A program made the position numbers and the translations under genes. Below are positions 1-8,115 of a stretch of 64,000 bases of DNA, one piece after another; the first letter of the stretch is position 1, and every line of letters begins with the position of its first letter. Location of the stretch: positions 62,001 through 126,000 of the forward strand of contig CANPVZ010000009.1 of the NCBI GenBank assembly GCA_947581855.1, written 5' to 3'. Origin of the DNA: an uncultured Phocaeicola sp. Its GTDB lineage: Bacteria; Bacteroidota; Bacteroidia; Bacteroidales; Bacteroidaceae. The notes under the pieces are model-generated. The model searched no databases, was not told the DNA's origin, and saw only the letters and a program-made list of their open reading frames with translations.

Positions 1-301
1 CGATACAGGGATTCTCATCTCCATTTAAAACAGGAGACGGAATTACAGAAGCGTCTATCTGAAATTTAACTTTCGAAACCGGAGCCTCCACAGACATAGC
101 AGAGAAACGAGCATCATTATCTTTTTGAGAAAGAACTAGATCATTCAAATTCCCATTAACACCTAAATAATAATTTCCCTGAATATTTGCCTGAATAAAA
201 AGAGTAAACTCTTCTTCCGATATATCAAAAATCTGACAGATATTCTTCTTAAAGTTCCCGACTAAATAATCCATCTGAGTTTTTACAAGCTTGCTATCCA
301 T
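1..301 (-). CDS. Hypothetical protein, 3' end outside window
   Basis: An open frame starts with ATG at 301 and runs off the left edge, giving at least 100 residues. The visible N-terminus begins MDSKLVKTQMDYLVGNF and is soluble, acidic and without a signal peptide or membrane segment. I do not recognise a family. It is read leftwards like the sugar operon to its right, but about 375 bp holding a transposon-like element separate them, so it is probably a different transcription unit. The uninterrupted frame and sensible codon use support a real gene. Confidence 0.6.
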   Translation of the reverse strand, partial: MDSKLVKTQMDYLVGNFKKNICQIFDISEEEFTLFIQANIQGNYYLGVNGNLNDLVLSQKDNDARFSAMSVEAPVSKVKFQIDASVIPSPVLNGDENPCI

Positions 302-404
302 TGTTCCATGGTTTATTTTTAGATTAACACAATTAAAAATACAAAAGTTGCAACCGATCACACAAACCTATACTTAAATCTAACGGTCTTTCTATTTAAC
401 AAAA

Positions 405-584
405 GGGGCTGTCCAAAAAGTCTGAAAGTTTAGATTAAAACGTCTAATTTAGAACTGACAGGGCGCAAGTATAGAAAAAGTGCCACTTTACACCTAATTT
501 TCATAGGATAAAGTGGCACTTTTTATTTATTTAGTTAGAATCTATAGCTTTAGCTCATTCATTTTTGACTTTTTGGACAGCACC
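405..584. mobile_element. MITE-like element with 18-bp terminal inverted repeats
   Basis: The left end GGGGCTGTCCAAAAAGTC (405-422) and the inverted right end (567-584, read as GGTGCTGTCCAAAAAGTC) match at 17 of 18 positions. The 180-bp interior has no meaningful ORF but carries a strong hairpin. Such ends resemble those of insertion sequences found in Bacteroides, so this is most likely a non-autonomous element or internally deleted IS. I could not define a clean target-site duplication. Confidence 0.6.
475..524. repeat. 16-bp perfect hairpin inside the MITE-like element
   Basis: AAAAAGTGCCACTTTA (475-490) is perfectly complementary to TAAAGTGGCACTTTTT (509-524) across an 18-nt loop. Runs of A and T at both ends would make it work as a bidirectional terminator. 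It would insulate the partial gene at the left edge from the sugar operon at the right. Confidence 0.6.
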
Positions 585-615
585 ACTTAAAAAGTCTGCA
601 TTATTTTACAAATCG

Positions 616-648
616 AGCTGCCTCTTTATATTTAAATCGAAGCAGCCC
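616..648 (-). terminator. Possible weak terminator of the sugar operon
   Basis: GCTGC and GCAGC arms about 18 nt apart form a short imperfect stem just downstream of the last operon gene. The downstream T-run is poor on the minus strand, so the call is tentative. The adjacent MITE hairpin could do the terminating instead. Confidence 0.3.
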
Positions 649-677
649 ATTTTATTTTTATTCTTTATAATAATCGT

Positions 678-1538
678 TCATTTTATTAAATCAAATTTGG
701 TTGCATAAACTCCTCCGCCTTTCATTCCACCTAACAATCGCATAGCATATTCTATTCCTTGCACAGCCATTTGGGAAGCATGCGCATCAACAGTGGCCAA
801 TAACGAGCCGTCAGCCAATAATGGTTTTATTGAAGTATCATTATCAAATCCTACCACTTTAACCTGTCCGGCTTTTTCGGACGCTTTCAATACACCAATT
901 ACTCCTAATGCCATAGCATCATTGCAGCAAAATACACCTTTGATATCCGAATGTTGCGCTAGCAATGCAGCAAAGACTTCCGCAGCTTTTTCGGTTTCCC
1001 AATCTGCCGAACCAGAAGCAACCAAATTCAATTCGTGATTTTCAATAGATTGCATAAAGCCTTTACGCCGCTGTTGGGCATTTTCGGCAACTTGCAAACC
1101 TTCAATAAGCACTACTTTATCACCTTTCTGCAATGTATCCGCCAACACATCACCTACCAATCTGGAAGCAGTCTCATTATCCGGCCCTACATAGGTAAGT
1201 TCAACGCCTTCTTCATGAAGCATATCTTCATCTAAACGAATATCAATGTTTACTACTTTTATACCGGCTTTGATAGCTTTTACTACCGGAGCCACTAACG
1301 CTTTCGAATCTATAGGAACTACAACCAAAGCATCTACACGCTCGTGAATAAAATTTTTCACAAGCTCTATCTGAGCCTCTATTTCCGTTTGAGATGCTGT
1401 CCCTGCTGAAATTAATTCAATTTCGGGATGCGAGACGGCAAAAGCTTCCGCTCCTCTCTTCATCTCCTGAAAGAAATCGGCTTGGAGCGATTTCATCACC
1501 AAGCCGATTTTATAAATTTTATTTTCTATCTGTATCAT
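678..1538 (-). CDS. Sugar-binding protein of the ribose-binding (Peripla_BP_4) fold without signal peptide
   Basis: This 286-aa protein has the layout of periplasmic ribose-type binding proteins. An N-terminal strand reads YKIGLVMKSLQADFFQEMKR, the middle has DALVVVPIDSKAL, the second lobe has KVVLIEG and QRRKGFMQ, and the C-terminal lobe has FCCNDAMALGVIGVL and VVGFDND. Unlike transport homologues it starts directly at the first strand of the fold, with no signal sequence or lipobox. It lies only 33 bp after the isomerase gene as the last gene of the operon, and no ABC permease or ATPase is nearby. A cytoplasmic sugar sensor or carrier is therefore more plausible than a transport component. 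The ligand is inferred to be the operon's sugar. Confidence 0.8.
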   Translation of the reverse strand: MIQIENKIYKIGLVMKSLQADFFQEMKRGAEAFAVSHPEIELISAGTASQTEIEAQIELVKNFIHERVDALVVVPIDSKALVAPVVKAIKAGIKVVNIDIRLDEDMLHEEGVELTYVGPDNETASRLVGDVLADTLQKGDKVVLIEGLQVAENAQQRRKGFMQSIENHELNLVASGSADWETEKAAEVFAALLAQHSDIKGVFCCNDAMALGVIGVLKASEKAGQVKVVGFDNDTSIKPLLADGSLLATVDAHASQMAVQGIEYAMRLLGGMKGGGVYATKFDLIK

Positions 1539-1571
1539 GCAGAGTACATCGAATGTGAAGTATTTTATATT

Positions 1572-3002
1572 TTACTCATGCACATACAAATCCCATCCCA
1601 GATAACTATCGATAGACTCCTGAAGAATATCTACCACATCGGTACGACACATAGCTACATGATGCTCAAATCCGTTTTTACAAATGTACTTCATCAAACC
1701 TTGCAGATTGTCTACTTGCGTTACAGCAATACAGCCATCCATTCCATACGGATCATTAGTCATCTGACCTTTTCCCAAGTAACTCTTAATACAACCTAAA
1801 GTATCATCAGTAGAAATACGGAAATAAGTGAACTCGCCCTCTGTACATTTACCGTAAACAGCACCAAACGTATTGACTTTACCTAAAGTACGTCCAAGGA
1901 CACCCAAAGGACCCAACGCCAATTCGTTCTTCACGAAACTCTTCGGAAAATTACCACAGTGAGTACATACACATTTATTACGATCTTCCGCAAAATTATT
2001 ATTCCAATCGAGTAATGCAGCAGGTTGTTCAGAAGCCAAACGCAAAGCATACATTGATACGGCACCTGCTATGTCGGTTTCACAAGCACACGGAATTAAT
2101 TTTTCACCCAGCATACTCATAGTAACACAAGCTGCACAACCATAATTTTGTTCCAAAGAATCCCAACATTGAATAGCAGCAGCATCCACTTCATTTTCAT
2201 TGATCCAGTTCTCCACAGCTAAACCTAATTTAGCCTGTTTTGCCAATTTTTCTTGATATGCAGCGGGGACTTTCGCATAGTTGCTAATCTCTTCCATCTT
2301 TGCTTTTAATGCTGCGGCATCATCATCAATTTTCTGCGCATTAAAAAGGATTTCCGATAAATCGACCGGTACTACGGTAATACCACTTGCCTGTAACAGT
2401 TTTTCACTGGCACGACAAGTATTGAAACCTAACGGACGGGTACCTATCTGACCGATACGTGCGTGAGTCAGTTTCTTTACTACACGACAGATAGCAGCAA
2501 ATTTATTGATGTCTTTCATCAACAAATCGCTATGGATAGAGTATGTATGAAGAGTAGTATCTGTAAAAGGAATGCCATACTGATATAAATTATTACATAC
2601 GGATATCTTACCACAGAATGCATCACGACGACTATCGAGATCTACCTTATCATTCTGGTCATCGCATGCTTGTACTAAGACCGGAACATTCAGTTCGGCA
2701 CGACTGATGGCATTGATAATACCGATTTCGAAACCGAAATTCGGTAACGATACAATGATACCGTCTATATCTTCTCGATGTGCACGGAATAAAGCAGCGC
2801 ATTTCTTTCCGTCTTCCATTGTTTCCATTGAACCACCTGTGGAAGTATCGCACTCGTCAAGAATAACATAACCGTATCCGGCTTTCTCAAGTTCTTCAAG
2901 AAGAGTTTTACGCACTTCTATAGCTAATTCTGAATTAAAGTAGGCACGTGTACCGATAATTATACCAAAAGTTTCTTTCCTCGGTTTTGCTTGTTTTTTC
3001 AT
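1572..3002 (-). CDS. L-fucose/L-arabinose isomerase family protein (aldose-ketose isomerase)
   Basis: The 476-aa protein has the domain layout of the FucI/AraA superfamily. An N-terminal Rossmann-like part reads FGIIIGTRAYFNSELA, and the C-terminal part keeps the metal-ligand pattern: Glu in CETDIAGA, Asp in ALLDWNN and His in NGFEHHVAM. It is shorter than E. coli FucI, which has about 590 residues, so it belongs to a side branch. The start is followed by a basic stretch (MKKQAKPRK) and there is no signal peptide, so it acts in the cytoplasm. It sits between the FGGY kinase and the sugar-binding protein. It would supply the kinase with a ketose, possibly D-apulose from D-apiose. That substrate is inference from the operon. 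Confidence 0.8.
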   Translation of the reverse strand: MKKQAKPRKETFGIIIGTRAYFNSELAIEVRKTLLEELEKAGYGYVILDECDTSTGGSMETMEDGKKCAALFRAHREDIDGIIVSLPNFGFEIGIINAISRAELNVPVLVQACDDQNDKVDLDSRRDAFCGKISVCNNLYQYGIPFTDTTLHTYSIHSDLLMKDINKFAAICRVVKKLTHARIGQIGTRPLGFNTCRASEKLLQASGITVVPVDLSEILFNAQKIDDDAAALKAKMEEISNYAKVPAAYQEKLAKQAKLGLAVENWINENEVDAAAIQCWDSLEQNYGCAACVTMSMLGEKLIPCACETDIAGAVSMYALRLASEQPAALLDWNNNFAEDRNKCVCTHCGNFPKSFVKNELALGPLGVLGRTLGKVNTFGAVYGKCTEGEFTYFRISTDDTLGCIKSYLGKGQMTNDPYGMDGCIAVTQVDNLQGLMKYICKNGFEHHVAMCRTDVVDILQESIDSYLGWDLYVHE

Positions 3003-3046
3003 GATGACTAATTTAAGTTAGTTGTATAAAATTAAATCACTGTTAT

Positions 3047-4528
3047 TTATTTAATAAGTTTTACAGCTTCTACCCAACCTTTATAAAGTTGAGCGCGCTC
3101 CACTTCACCCATTACAGGGGTAATACGATTATCCGTAGTACGCAAACGGGCTACCTCGTCCAAGTTATTCCATACCCGACGTGCTAATCCGTTCATTAAC
3201 ATAGCTCCCATAGCCGAAGCTTCTTCTACATCGGAACGGTTGATACAAGTATTTAACATGTCTGCCTGGAATTGCATTAACAATTTATTCTTAGTAGGCC
3301 CGCCGTCAACACGAAGTTCTTTTAGAGAAACATTAGCTTGTCCGGTCATCAAGTCTATCAAATCTTTGATTTGATAAGCTATGGCTTCCAATGCTGCACG
3401 ACAAACATGTCCGGTTTCCGTACCTAGTGTCATACCGCAAAGAATGGCCTTTGCTTTAGGATTCCACCAAGGAGCACCTAATCCGGCAAATGCCGGAACC
3501 AAATAAACTCCTCCATTATCCGGTACACTCAAAGCCAGTTGTTCTATTACAGCAGGACTTTCGATAAGTTTCAGTTTTTCTACCAGCCATTTGATGGTAG
3601 CTCCTGTACAGTGTATATTCCCTTCGAAAGCATAGAAAACTTTTCCACATGCTGCAAATCCTACCGAGGTAACCAATCCTTGGGGAGCACTGACAGCATC
3701 CCCGCCAATATTTACCATCACGGAAGAACCTGTTCCGTATGTAGCTTTTCCCATACCCGGTTCAAAACACATCTGCCCCACTAACGCCCCATGAGAATCT
3801 CCCAAGACTCCGGCAATCTGTATGCCTTCCGGGAAAATACCCTCAACAGTGGTTTCACCAAATATAGAATCACATGGAAACAGTTGTGGCATCATAGAAC
3901 GCGGAACGGTAAAAAGTTTCAGCAATTCATCGTCCCACTCAAGCGTATGTATATTAAATAATAAGGTACGCGAAGCATTCGTATAATCTGTAGCATGTAC
4001 CTTACCTCCGGTAAGCTTCCAAATAAGCCAAGAATCAATAGTGCCCATCAAAAGTTCGCCTTTTTCCGCTTGTTCTCTTGCTCCTGCCACATTATCAAGA
4101 ATCCACTTCACACCGCTTGCCGAAAAATAAGGATCTATCAATAAGCCACTTTTTTCCTGAATCATATCGGAATAGCCTCTATTCTTCAAATCCTTACAAA
4201 TATCGGCTCCACGCTGGCATTGCCATACTACGGCATGGGATACAGGCTTTCCTGTCATGCGGTTCCATACGACAACCGTTTCACGCTGATTGGTAATAGC
4301 CAACGAATAAGAAACTTCGTCCTCATCTTTACTCAAATCTACAATACGACGGATAGCCTCCACCATATTATTATATATTTCCTCCGCATCATGCTCTACC
4401 CAACCAACTTTAGGATAGTACTGCTTGTGCTCCACATTTACGCGGTTTACCAAAAAGCACTGTTCATTAAACAATACTGCCTTAGTGGCAGAAGTACTTT
4501 GATCTATTGCTATAATGTATTTTTGCAT
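3047..4528 (-). CDS. FGGY-family carbohydrate kinase, GlpK-like (candidate apulose or other ketose kinase)
   Basis: At 493 aa this aligns end to end with glycerol kinase. It has the N-terminal phosphate loop AIDQSTSATKAVLFN, then NQRETVVVWN, TDYTNASRTLLFN, and the C-terminal ATP-binding region LRVDGGPTKNKLLMQ. Two glycerol-pocket positions differ from E. coli GlpK. The residue after the catalytic Asp (Asp245, in GVLGDSHGAL) is Ser instead of Gln246, and Phe270 is replaced by Ser in YGTGSSVM. No glycerol genes (glpF, glpD) are nearby. The neighbours are an isomerase and a split transketolase, 20 bp upstream. I infer phosphorylation of a ketose, such as apulose giving apulose 4-phosphate, but plain glycerol kinase activity is not excluded. 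Confidence 0.85.
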   Translation of the reverse strand: MQKYIIAIDQSTSATKAVLFNEQCFLVNRVNVEHKQYYPKVGWVEHDAEEIYNNMVEAIRRIVDLSKDEDEVSYSLAITNQRETVVVWNRMTGKPVSHAVVWQCQRGADICKDLKNRGYSDMIQEKSGLLIDPYFSASGVKWILDNVAGAREQAEKGELLMGTIDSWLIWKLTGGKVHATDYTNASRTLLFNIHTLEWDDELLKLFTVPRSMMPQLFPCDSIFGETTVEGIFPEGIQIAGVLGDSHGALVGQMCFEPGMGKATYGTGSSVMVNIGGDAVSAPQGLVTSVGFAACGKVFYAFEGNIHCTGATIKWLVEKLKLIESPAVIEQLALSVPDNGGVYLVPAFAGLGAPWWNPKAKAILCGMTLGTETGHVCRAALEAIAYQIKDLIDLMTGQANVSLKELRVDGGPTKNKLLMQFQADMLNTCINRSDVEEASAMGAMLMNGLARRVWNNLDEVARLRTTDNRITPVMGEVERAQLYKGWVEAVKLIK

Positions 4529-4548
4529 AGTAACACATCCAAAGTATA

Positions 4549-5487
4549 TTATTTCAAAAAGTCAATAGCGGTCTGATAGATGCCTTCACTATCCAACTTA
4601 TAATAGTGGAAAATCTCAAGTGGCTTTCCATGTATTGCGTTTTCATCAGGAATTCCCAATATTCGCATTGGAACAGGACAATGTTGACAAACGGTTTCGG
4701 CTACGATGGCACCAAGCCCTCCATACATACTATGTTCTTCCACCGTAATAATCTTACCAGTTTCTTCAGCAGCTTTTATAATAGCTTCTGTATCGGCAGG
4801 TTTCAATGTATGCATATCCAACACACGAACATTGATACCTTCTTTCTGTAAACGTTTACCAGCTTCATAACAATGGTACACAGTTTCGCCCGTACCAATA
4901 ATAGTCAAATCATTACCTTCGAGCAAAGTATTGGCTTTACCTATCTCGAAAGGGAAATTATCATTTTCATAGACATCAGGTACGGCATTACGTCCTACCC
5001 GAACGTAGACTGCTTCCGGATAATCTACTAATTTCATCACTAACTTACGAGTCTGGCGAGCATCACATGGCAACACGACATTCATTCCGGGAAATGTGCG
5101 CAATACGGCAATATCGTGCAGACTGTGATGAGTAGCACCCAAAGCACCATAAGCCACTCCTCCGCTAACTCCCAAAATCTTAACCGGATTCTGTGAATAA
5201 GCAACATCCACTTTCACTTGTTCCAAACTTCGGGCTACATAAAAACATGCAGGACCACACACAAATGTTTTCTTTCCACATGATGCCAGGCCAGCGGAGA
5301 TACCCACTGCATCCTGTTCTGCTATACCACATTCTACAAATTGTTCGGGAAGTTCTTTGGCAAAATCCGTCAACGTAACCGAACCTCTTGCATCGGTAGT
5401 AACGGCAATAATATTTTTATCTTTTTTTCCAAGCTCCAACAACGTATCGGTGAAGCTTTTTCTACAAGGAATACTCTTAATTTCCAT
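4549..5487 (-). CDS. Transketolase C-terminal subunit (pyrimidine and C-terminal domains; AptB-like)
   Basis: This 312-aa protein corresponds to the second half of a transketolase. The pyrimidine-binding domain includes FVECGIAEQDAVGISAGLA, whose Glu is the one that activates the thiamine cofactor. A C-terminal domain follows (LTIIGTGETVYHCYEAGKRL, ITVEEHSMYGGLGAIV). It follows the N-terminal half after only 2 bp, so the two should be made together and form a heteromer. Split transketolases are a recognised subfamily. In the apulose-4-phosphate transketolase pathway such a pair is encoded beside an FGGY kinase, as here. Substrate choice remains inference. Confidence 0.88.
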   Translation of the reverse strand: MEIKSIPCRKSFTDTLLELGKKDKNIIAVTTDARGSVTLTDFAKELPEQFVECGIAEQDAVGISAGLASCGKKTFVCGPACFYVARSLEQVKVDVAYSQNPVKILGVSGGVAYGALGATHHSLHDIAVLRTFPGMNVVLPCDARQTRKLVMKLVDYPEAVYVRVGRNAVPDVYENDNFPFEIGKANTLLEGNDLTIIGTGETVYHCYEAGKRLQKEGINVRVLDMHTLKPADTEAIIKAAEETGKIITVEEHSMYGGLGAIVAETVCQHCPVPMRILGIPDENAIHGKPLEIFHYYKLDSEGIYQTAIDFLK

Positions 5488-5489
5488 AG

Positions 5490-6332
5490 TTATTTCTTTA
5501 ATAATTCAATACGTTGTTCTATTTCATTGATGGCTTGTTCATACTCAGTTTGGGTGGGAACACCATGATGCCACTTAAGGATATTCTCCATAAGAGATAC
5601 TCCTTTGCCTTTTGTGGTACGGAAAATAATCAGATGAGGTTTTTGGTTATTATAATCAATGCGATCAAATGCCTTAATTATTTCGTCGATACTGTTTCCA
5701 TTTATATCTTGTACATCCCAACCAAACGCACTCCATCGTTCAGCAATAGGCTCAAGCCCCATCACATTTTCCGTTGTATCACTGATTTGTAAACCGTTTC
5801 GGTCGATAATGGCTACCAAATTATCCAGTTTATATTGACTTCCGGCCATAGCAGCTTCGTAAATAGAGCCTTCACCTTGTTCACCATCTCCCATCAGCAC
5901 GTAAGTCTTATAATCTTTTTTATCCATTTTCGCAGCAATTGCCATCCCTACACCAATAGGTAAACCATGACCTAATGCACCACTGTTAACTTCTATTCCC
6001 GGAACCTCAATTGTAGGATGACCAGCCAAAACAGATCCAAACTGTCCATAGGTGTTAACTAACTCCGGCGTGATAAAGCCACGTGCTTCAAGCACACTGT
6101 AAAGAGCTTCAACGCAATGACCTTTACTCATTACAAAACGATCGCGATCCTCCATTTTAGGATTTAACGGATCGATATTCATCACACGAAAATAAAGAGT
6201 TGTCAAAACATTGAGGGAAGATAAACCTCCACCGATATGGCCGGCTTTCGCCTTATAAACAACTTCAACCAATCGTTTACGGACAATTTCCGTCTGTAAA
6301 CGAAGCGCATCCGCGCTTACTGTTTCTTTCAT
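5490..6332 (-). CDS. Transketolase N-terminal subunit (thiamine diphosphate-binding domain; AptA-like)
   Basis: The 280-aa protein is the pyrophosphate-binding half of a transketolase. It has AGHIGGGLSS near the start, DRFVMSKGHCVEALYSVL, GALGHGLPIGVGMAIAAK, and the ThDP/metal motif GDGEQGEG running to IDRNGLQISD. It is the first gene of a five-gene minus-strand operon and has a good promoter 40-75 bp upstream. The full-length ara-operon transketolase elsewhere in the window shows that this pair is an additional, pathway-specific enzyme. The split is genuine: both halves have their own start and stop, with no sign of frameshift. Confidence 0.88.
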   Translation of the reverse strand: MKETVSADALRLQTEIVRKRLVEVVYKAKAGHIGGGLSSLNVLTTLYFRVMNIDPLNPKMEDRDRFVMSKGHCVEALYSVLEARGFITPELVNTYGQFGSVLAGHPTIEVPGIEVNSGALGHGLPIGVGMAIAAKMDKKDYKTYVLMGDGEQGEGSIYEAAMAGSQYKLDNLVAIIDRNGLQISDTTENVMGLEPIAERWSAFGWDVQDINGNSIDEIIKAFDRIDYNNQKPHLIIFRTTKGKGVSLMENILKWHHGVPTQTEYEQAINEIEQRIELLKK

Positions 6333-6374
6333 ACAATATTATTATATTAGATAATAGATTTTTTGTTATGTCCG

Positions 6375-6406
6375 CAAACTTAGCAAAGTATCGCCACAAA
6401 AACAAG
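6375..6406 (-). promoter_or_regulatory. Promoter of the split-transketolase/kinase/isomerase operon
   Basis: On the minus strand an exact -7 box TAAGTTTG (6375-6382) is preceded, 20 bp upstream, by TTG (6403-6405). This fits the Bacteroides sigma-ABfr consensus. It lies about 43 bp before the first start codon. Confidence 0.55.
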
Positions 6407-6492
6407 AATAATGTCTATAAAGTGAAGAAAAATAAAGATATTCATACATACCTATTATCTAAAAAGAACCATCATTATTTAAATCTTTCCTT

Positions 6493-7191
6493 TTATGCTC
6501 GTTCTAATATAGTTTTATCTGTTGGCAGCTTTTTTATAAAGTCATTTTTTATTATATATGCATCCATCAGGTCGGCATTATACGGTTTTAAAAAAGAAGC
6601 AATTTCTGTTTTCTGCAAATTGGGTTCCAACCATTTTGCTTCATCTTCTTTCGACAAAATGGCTGGCATTCGGTGCTTAGTATTATGAATATAGTCGGTC
6701 AAAGAATTTGTATCGGTAGTGATGATGGAAAAAGTATAATATTCCATTCCGGTCTCCTTATCGAACCAACTGTCATATATTCCAGCCATAGAAAAAATCT
6801 CCTCATTTTTCAAGTAGATATAATAAGGAATTTTTCTACTGCCTTCGTGTCTCCATTCAAAATAACCGGTGCTTGGCACTAAGCAGCGTTTTTTCATTAT
6901 TGGTTCGCGAAATGAGGGTTTATCAAATAGAGTATCTGCCCGCGCATTAATTGTCATTCTCCGAATTTTATCTGCACTTGCCTCATTTTTTGTCCAAAAT
7001 GGAATAAGTCCCCAATTAAATACTTGTACTTCATCAGAAGTAGTGATAATCGGATATTTCGGATAGTTAAACGCACTTACATGATATTGCTCATTCAGGA
7101 TGTCCTGATATATTTCAACGACATCTGATTTACGGCCATAGCGAGCAGCTAATTTTAGGGTTTTTGCCGACATGGAATTATGAAAACACAT
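6493..7191 (-). CDS. SRAP-domain DNA-protein crosslink protein (YedK/HMCES family)
   Basis: The 232-aa protein shows the hallmarks of the SOS-response-associated peptidase family. Catalytic Cys2 is exposed after Met removal (MCFHNS), followed by NARADTLFDKPSFRE, Glu in GYFEWRHEG and His in TKHRMPAIL. The requirement for Cys at position 2 fixes the start. Family members bind single-stranded DNA and form a thiazolidine link to abasic sites, protecting replication forks. It appears to be a single gene, divergent in function from the sugar operon to its left. Nothing unusual apart from a small upstream ORF that overlaps its first 37 bp. Confidence 0.92.
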   Translation of the reverse strand: MCFHNSMSAKTLKLAARYGRKSDVVEIYQDILNEQYHVSAFNYPKYPIITTSDEVQVFNWGLIPFWTKNEASADKIRRMTINARADTLFDKPSFREPIMKKRCLVPSTGYFEWRHEGSRKIPYYIYLKNEEIFSMAGIYDSWFDKETGMEYYTFSIITTDTNSLTDYIHNTKHRMPAILSKEDEAKWLEPNLQKTEIASFLKPYNADLMDAYIIKNDFIKKLPTDKTILERA

Positions 7192-7649
7192 AATATCAAT
7201 TGTTTAGAAGAAGGTAAATATATAGATAAGTTGTAAAATAAATCCAAACTATTTATGCCAGAATAAATGAAACTTACCATACTACGCACATAGTTTTTAA
7301 GGATATATATCACAACACAAATATCTAGTAAAAGTATATCTATAAATTCCAATAAGGAATTTGAGGATGCCAAATTTCGAACAAAACTAAAGAAAAATCG
7401 AACACCTAATTGTTTTATCAACCTTTTTTTCTTTATAAAATCAGAGAGTTCCATCATGTCGATAGATATTCTTATACAAAAAGATATGATACACCCTAGT
7501 ATGGGAAAAATAATGTCTGAAAACACTAATTTCCGTATACTAAAGAAGCAATGCCCTGAACTAATTGAATCTAATTGCAAAAATCTTGCAGCTAATTCAA
7601 TTATGGAATCCATTAGTATAGGAAATAAAATATACACCATCTTATTCAT
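7155..7649 (-). CDS. Possible hydrophobic hypothetical protein
   Basis: This 164-residue frame overlaps the start of the SRAP gene by 37 bp. It has about three hydrophobic segments (MVYILFPILMDSIIELAARF, DIIFPILGCIISFCI, FIDILLLDICVVIYIL) split by a basic loop (DFIKKKRLIKQL). A purine-rich GGGAG lies directly before the first ATG. The region is very AT-rich and such frames arise by chance, so this may be non-coding. No family is recognised. If real, it would be a small inner-membrane protein read leftwards towards the SRAP gene. Confidence 0.3.
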   Translation of the reverse strand: MNKMVYILFPILMDSIIELAARFLQLDSISSGHCFFSIRKLVFSDIIFPILGCIISFCIRISIDMMELSDFIKKKRLIKQLGVRFFFSFVRNLASSNSLLEFIDILLLDICVVIYILKNYVRSMVSFIYSGINSLDLFYNLSIYLPSSKQLILCVFIIPCRQKP

Positions 7650-7683
7650 GCTCCCATTTTATAATACGATCATTGATTCCTGA

Positions 7684-8115
7684 ACAATATAACACTCAAA
7701 AAACGATACTTGTTTAAATTACCTATTTATTCGTGGAACTCACATAAATAGCTTGAGAAGCCATAAGGTCTTTTACGATACAATATATTCAATTTCGCTT
7801 TTCAGGCCTATATCCAATTATAACATAACAGTATTTTCCCGTTTTATTTTACTAAAATGGTGATTTGGAATTTCATTTTAATGAATTTGTCTATACATAT
7901 GTCACGTTTATATTTACCATTTTTCCGACGATTTTCAGGAAATACAATCTTTTGGAATCTGACAATTATTTAATTCGGAATACAAATACACCTTTACTGT
8001 ATCAATTATTTCTACAATTATTGAAACTCAATATTTATTTAAATTTTAATGCGCAAGTTATACACGTAAGCTAGAAAATATAGATATTTGCACATATTAT
8101 AAATATTATTGAAAC
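7684..8115. other. AT-rich intergenic region without recognised gene
   Basis: These roughly 430 bp before folC contain only short, unconvincing frames. I see no clear terminator. A weak match to a -7 box (GATATTTG near 8087-8094) lies about 20 bp before the folC start and could serve as its promoter. Confidence 0.4.

Noticed and set aside
4549-6332. Transketolase broken into two frames, looking like a frameshifted pseudogene
   Set aside because: Each half has its own start and stop and complete motifs, with 2 bp between them. Split transketolases are an established subfamily.
7865-8074. 69-aa frame before folC
   Set aside because: AT-rich, Phe/Tyr/Asn-rich composition with no ribosome site or family match; likely chance.
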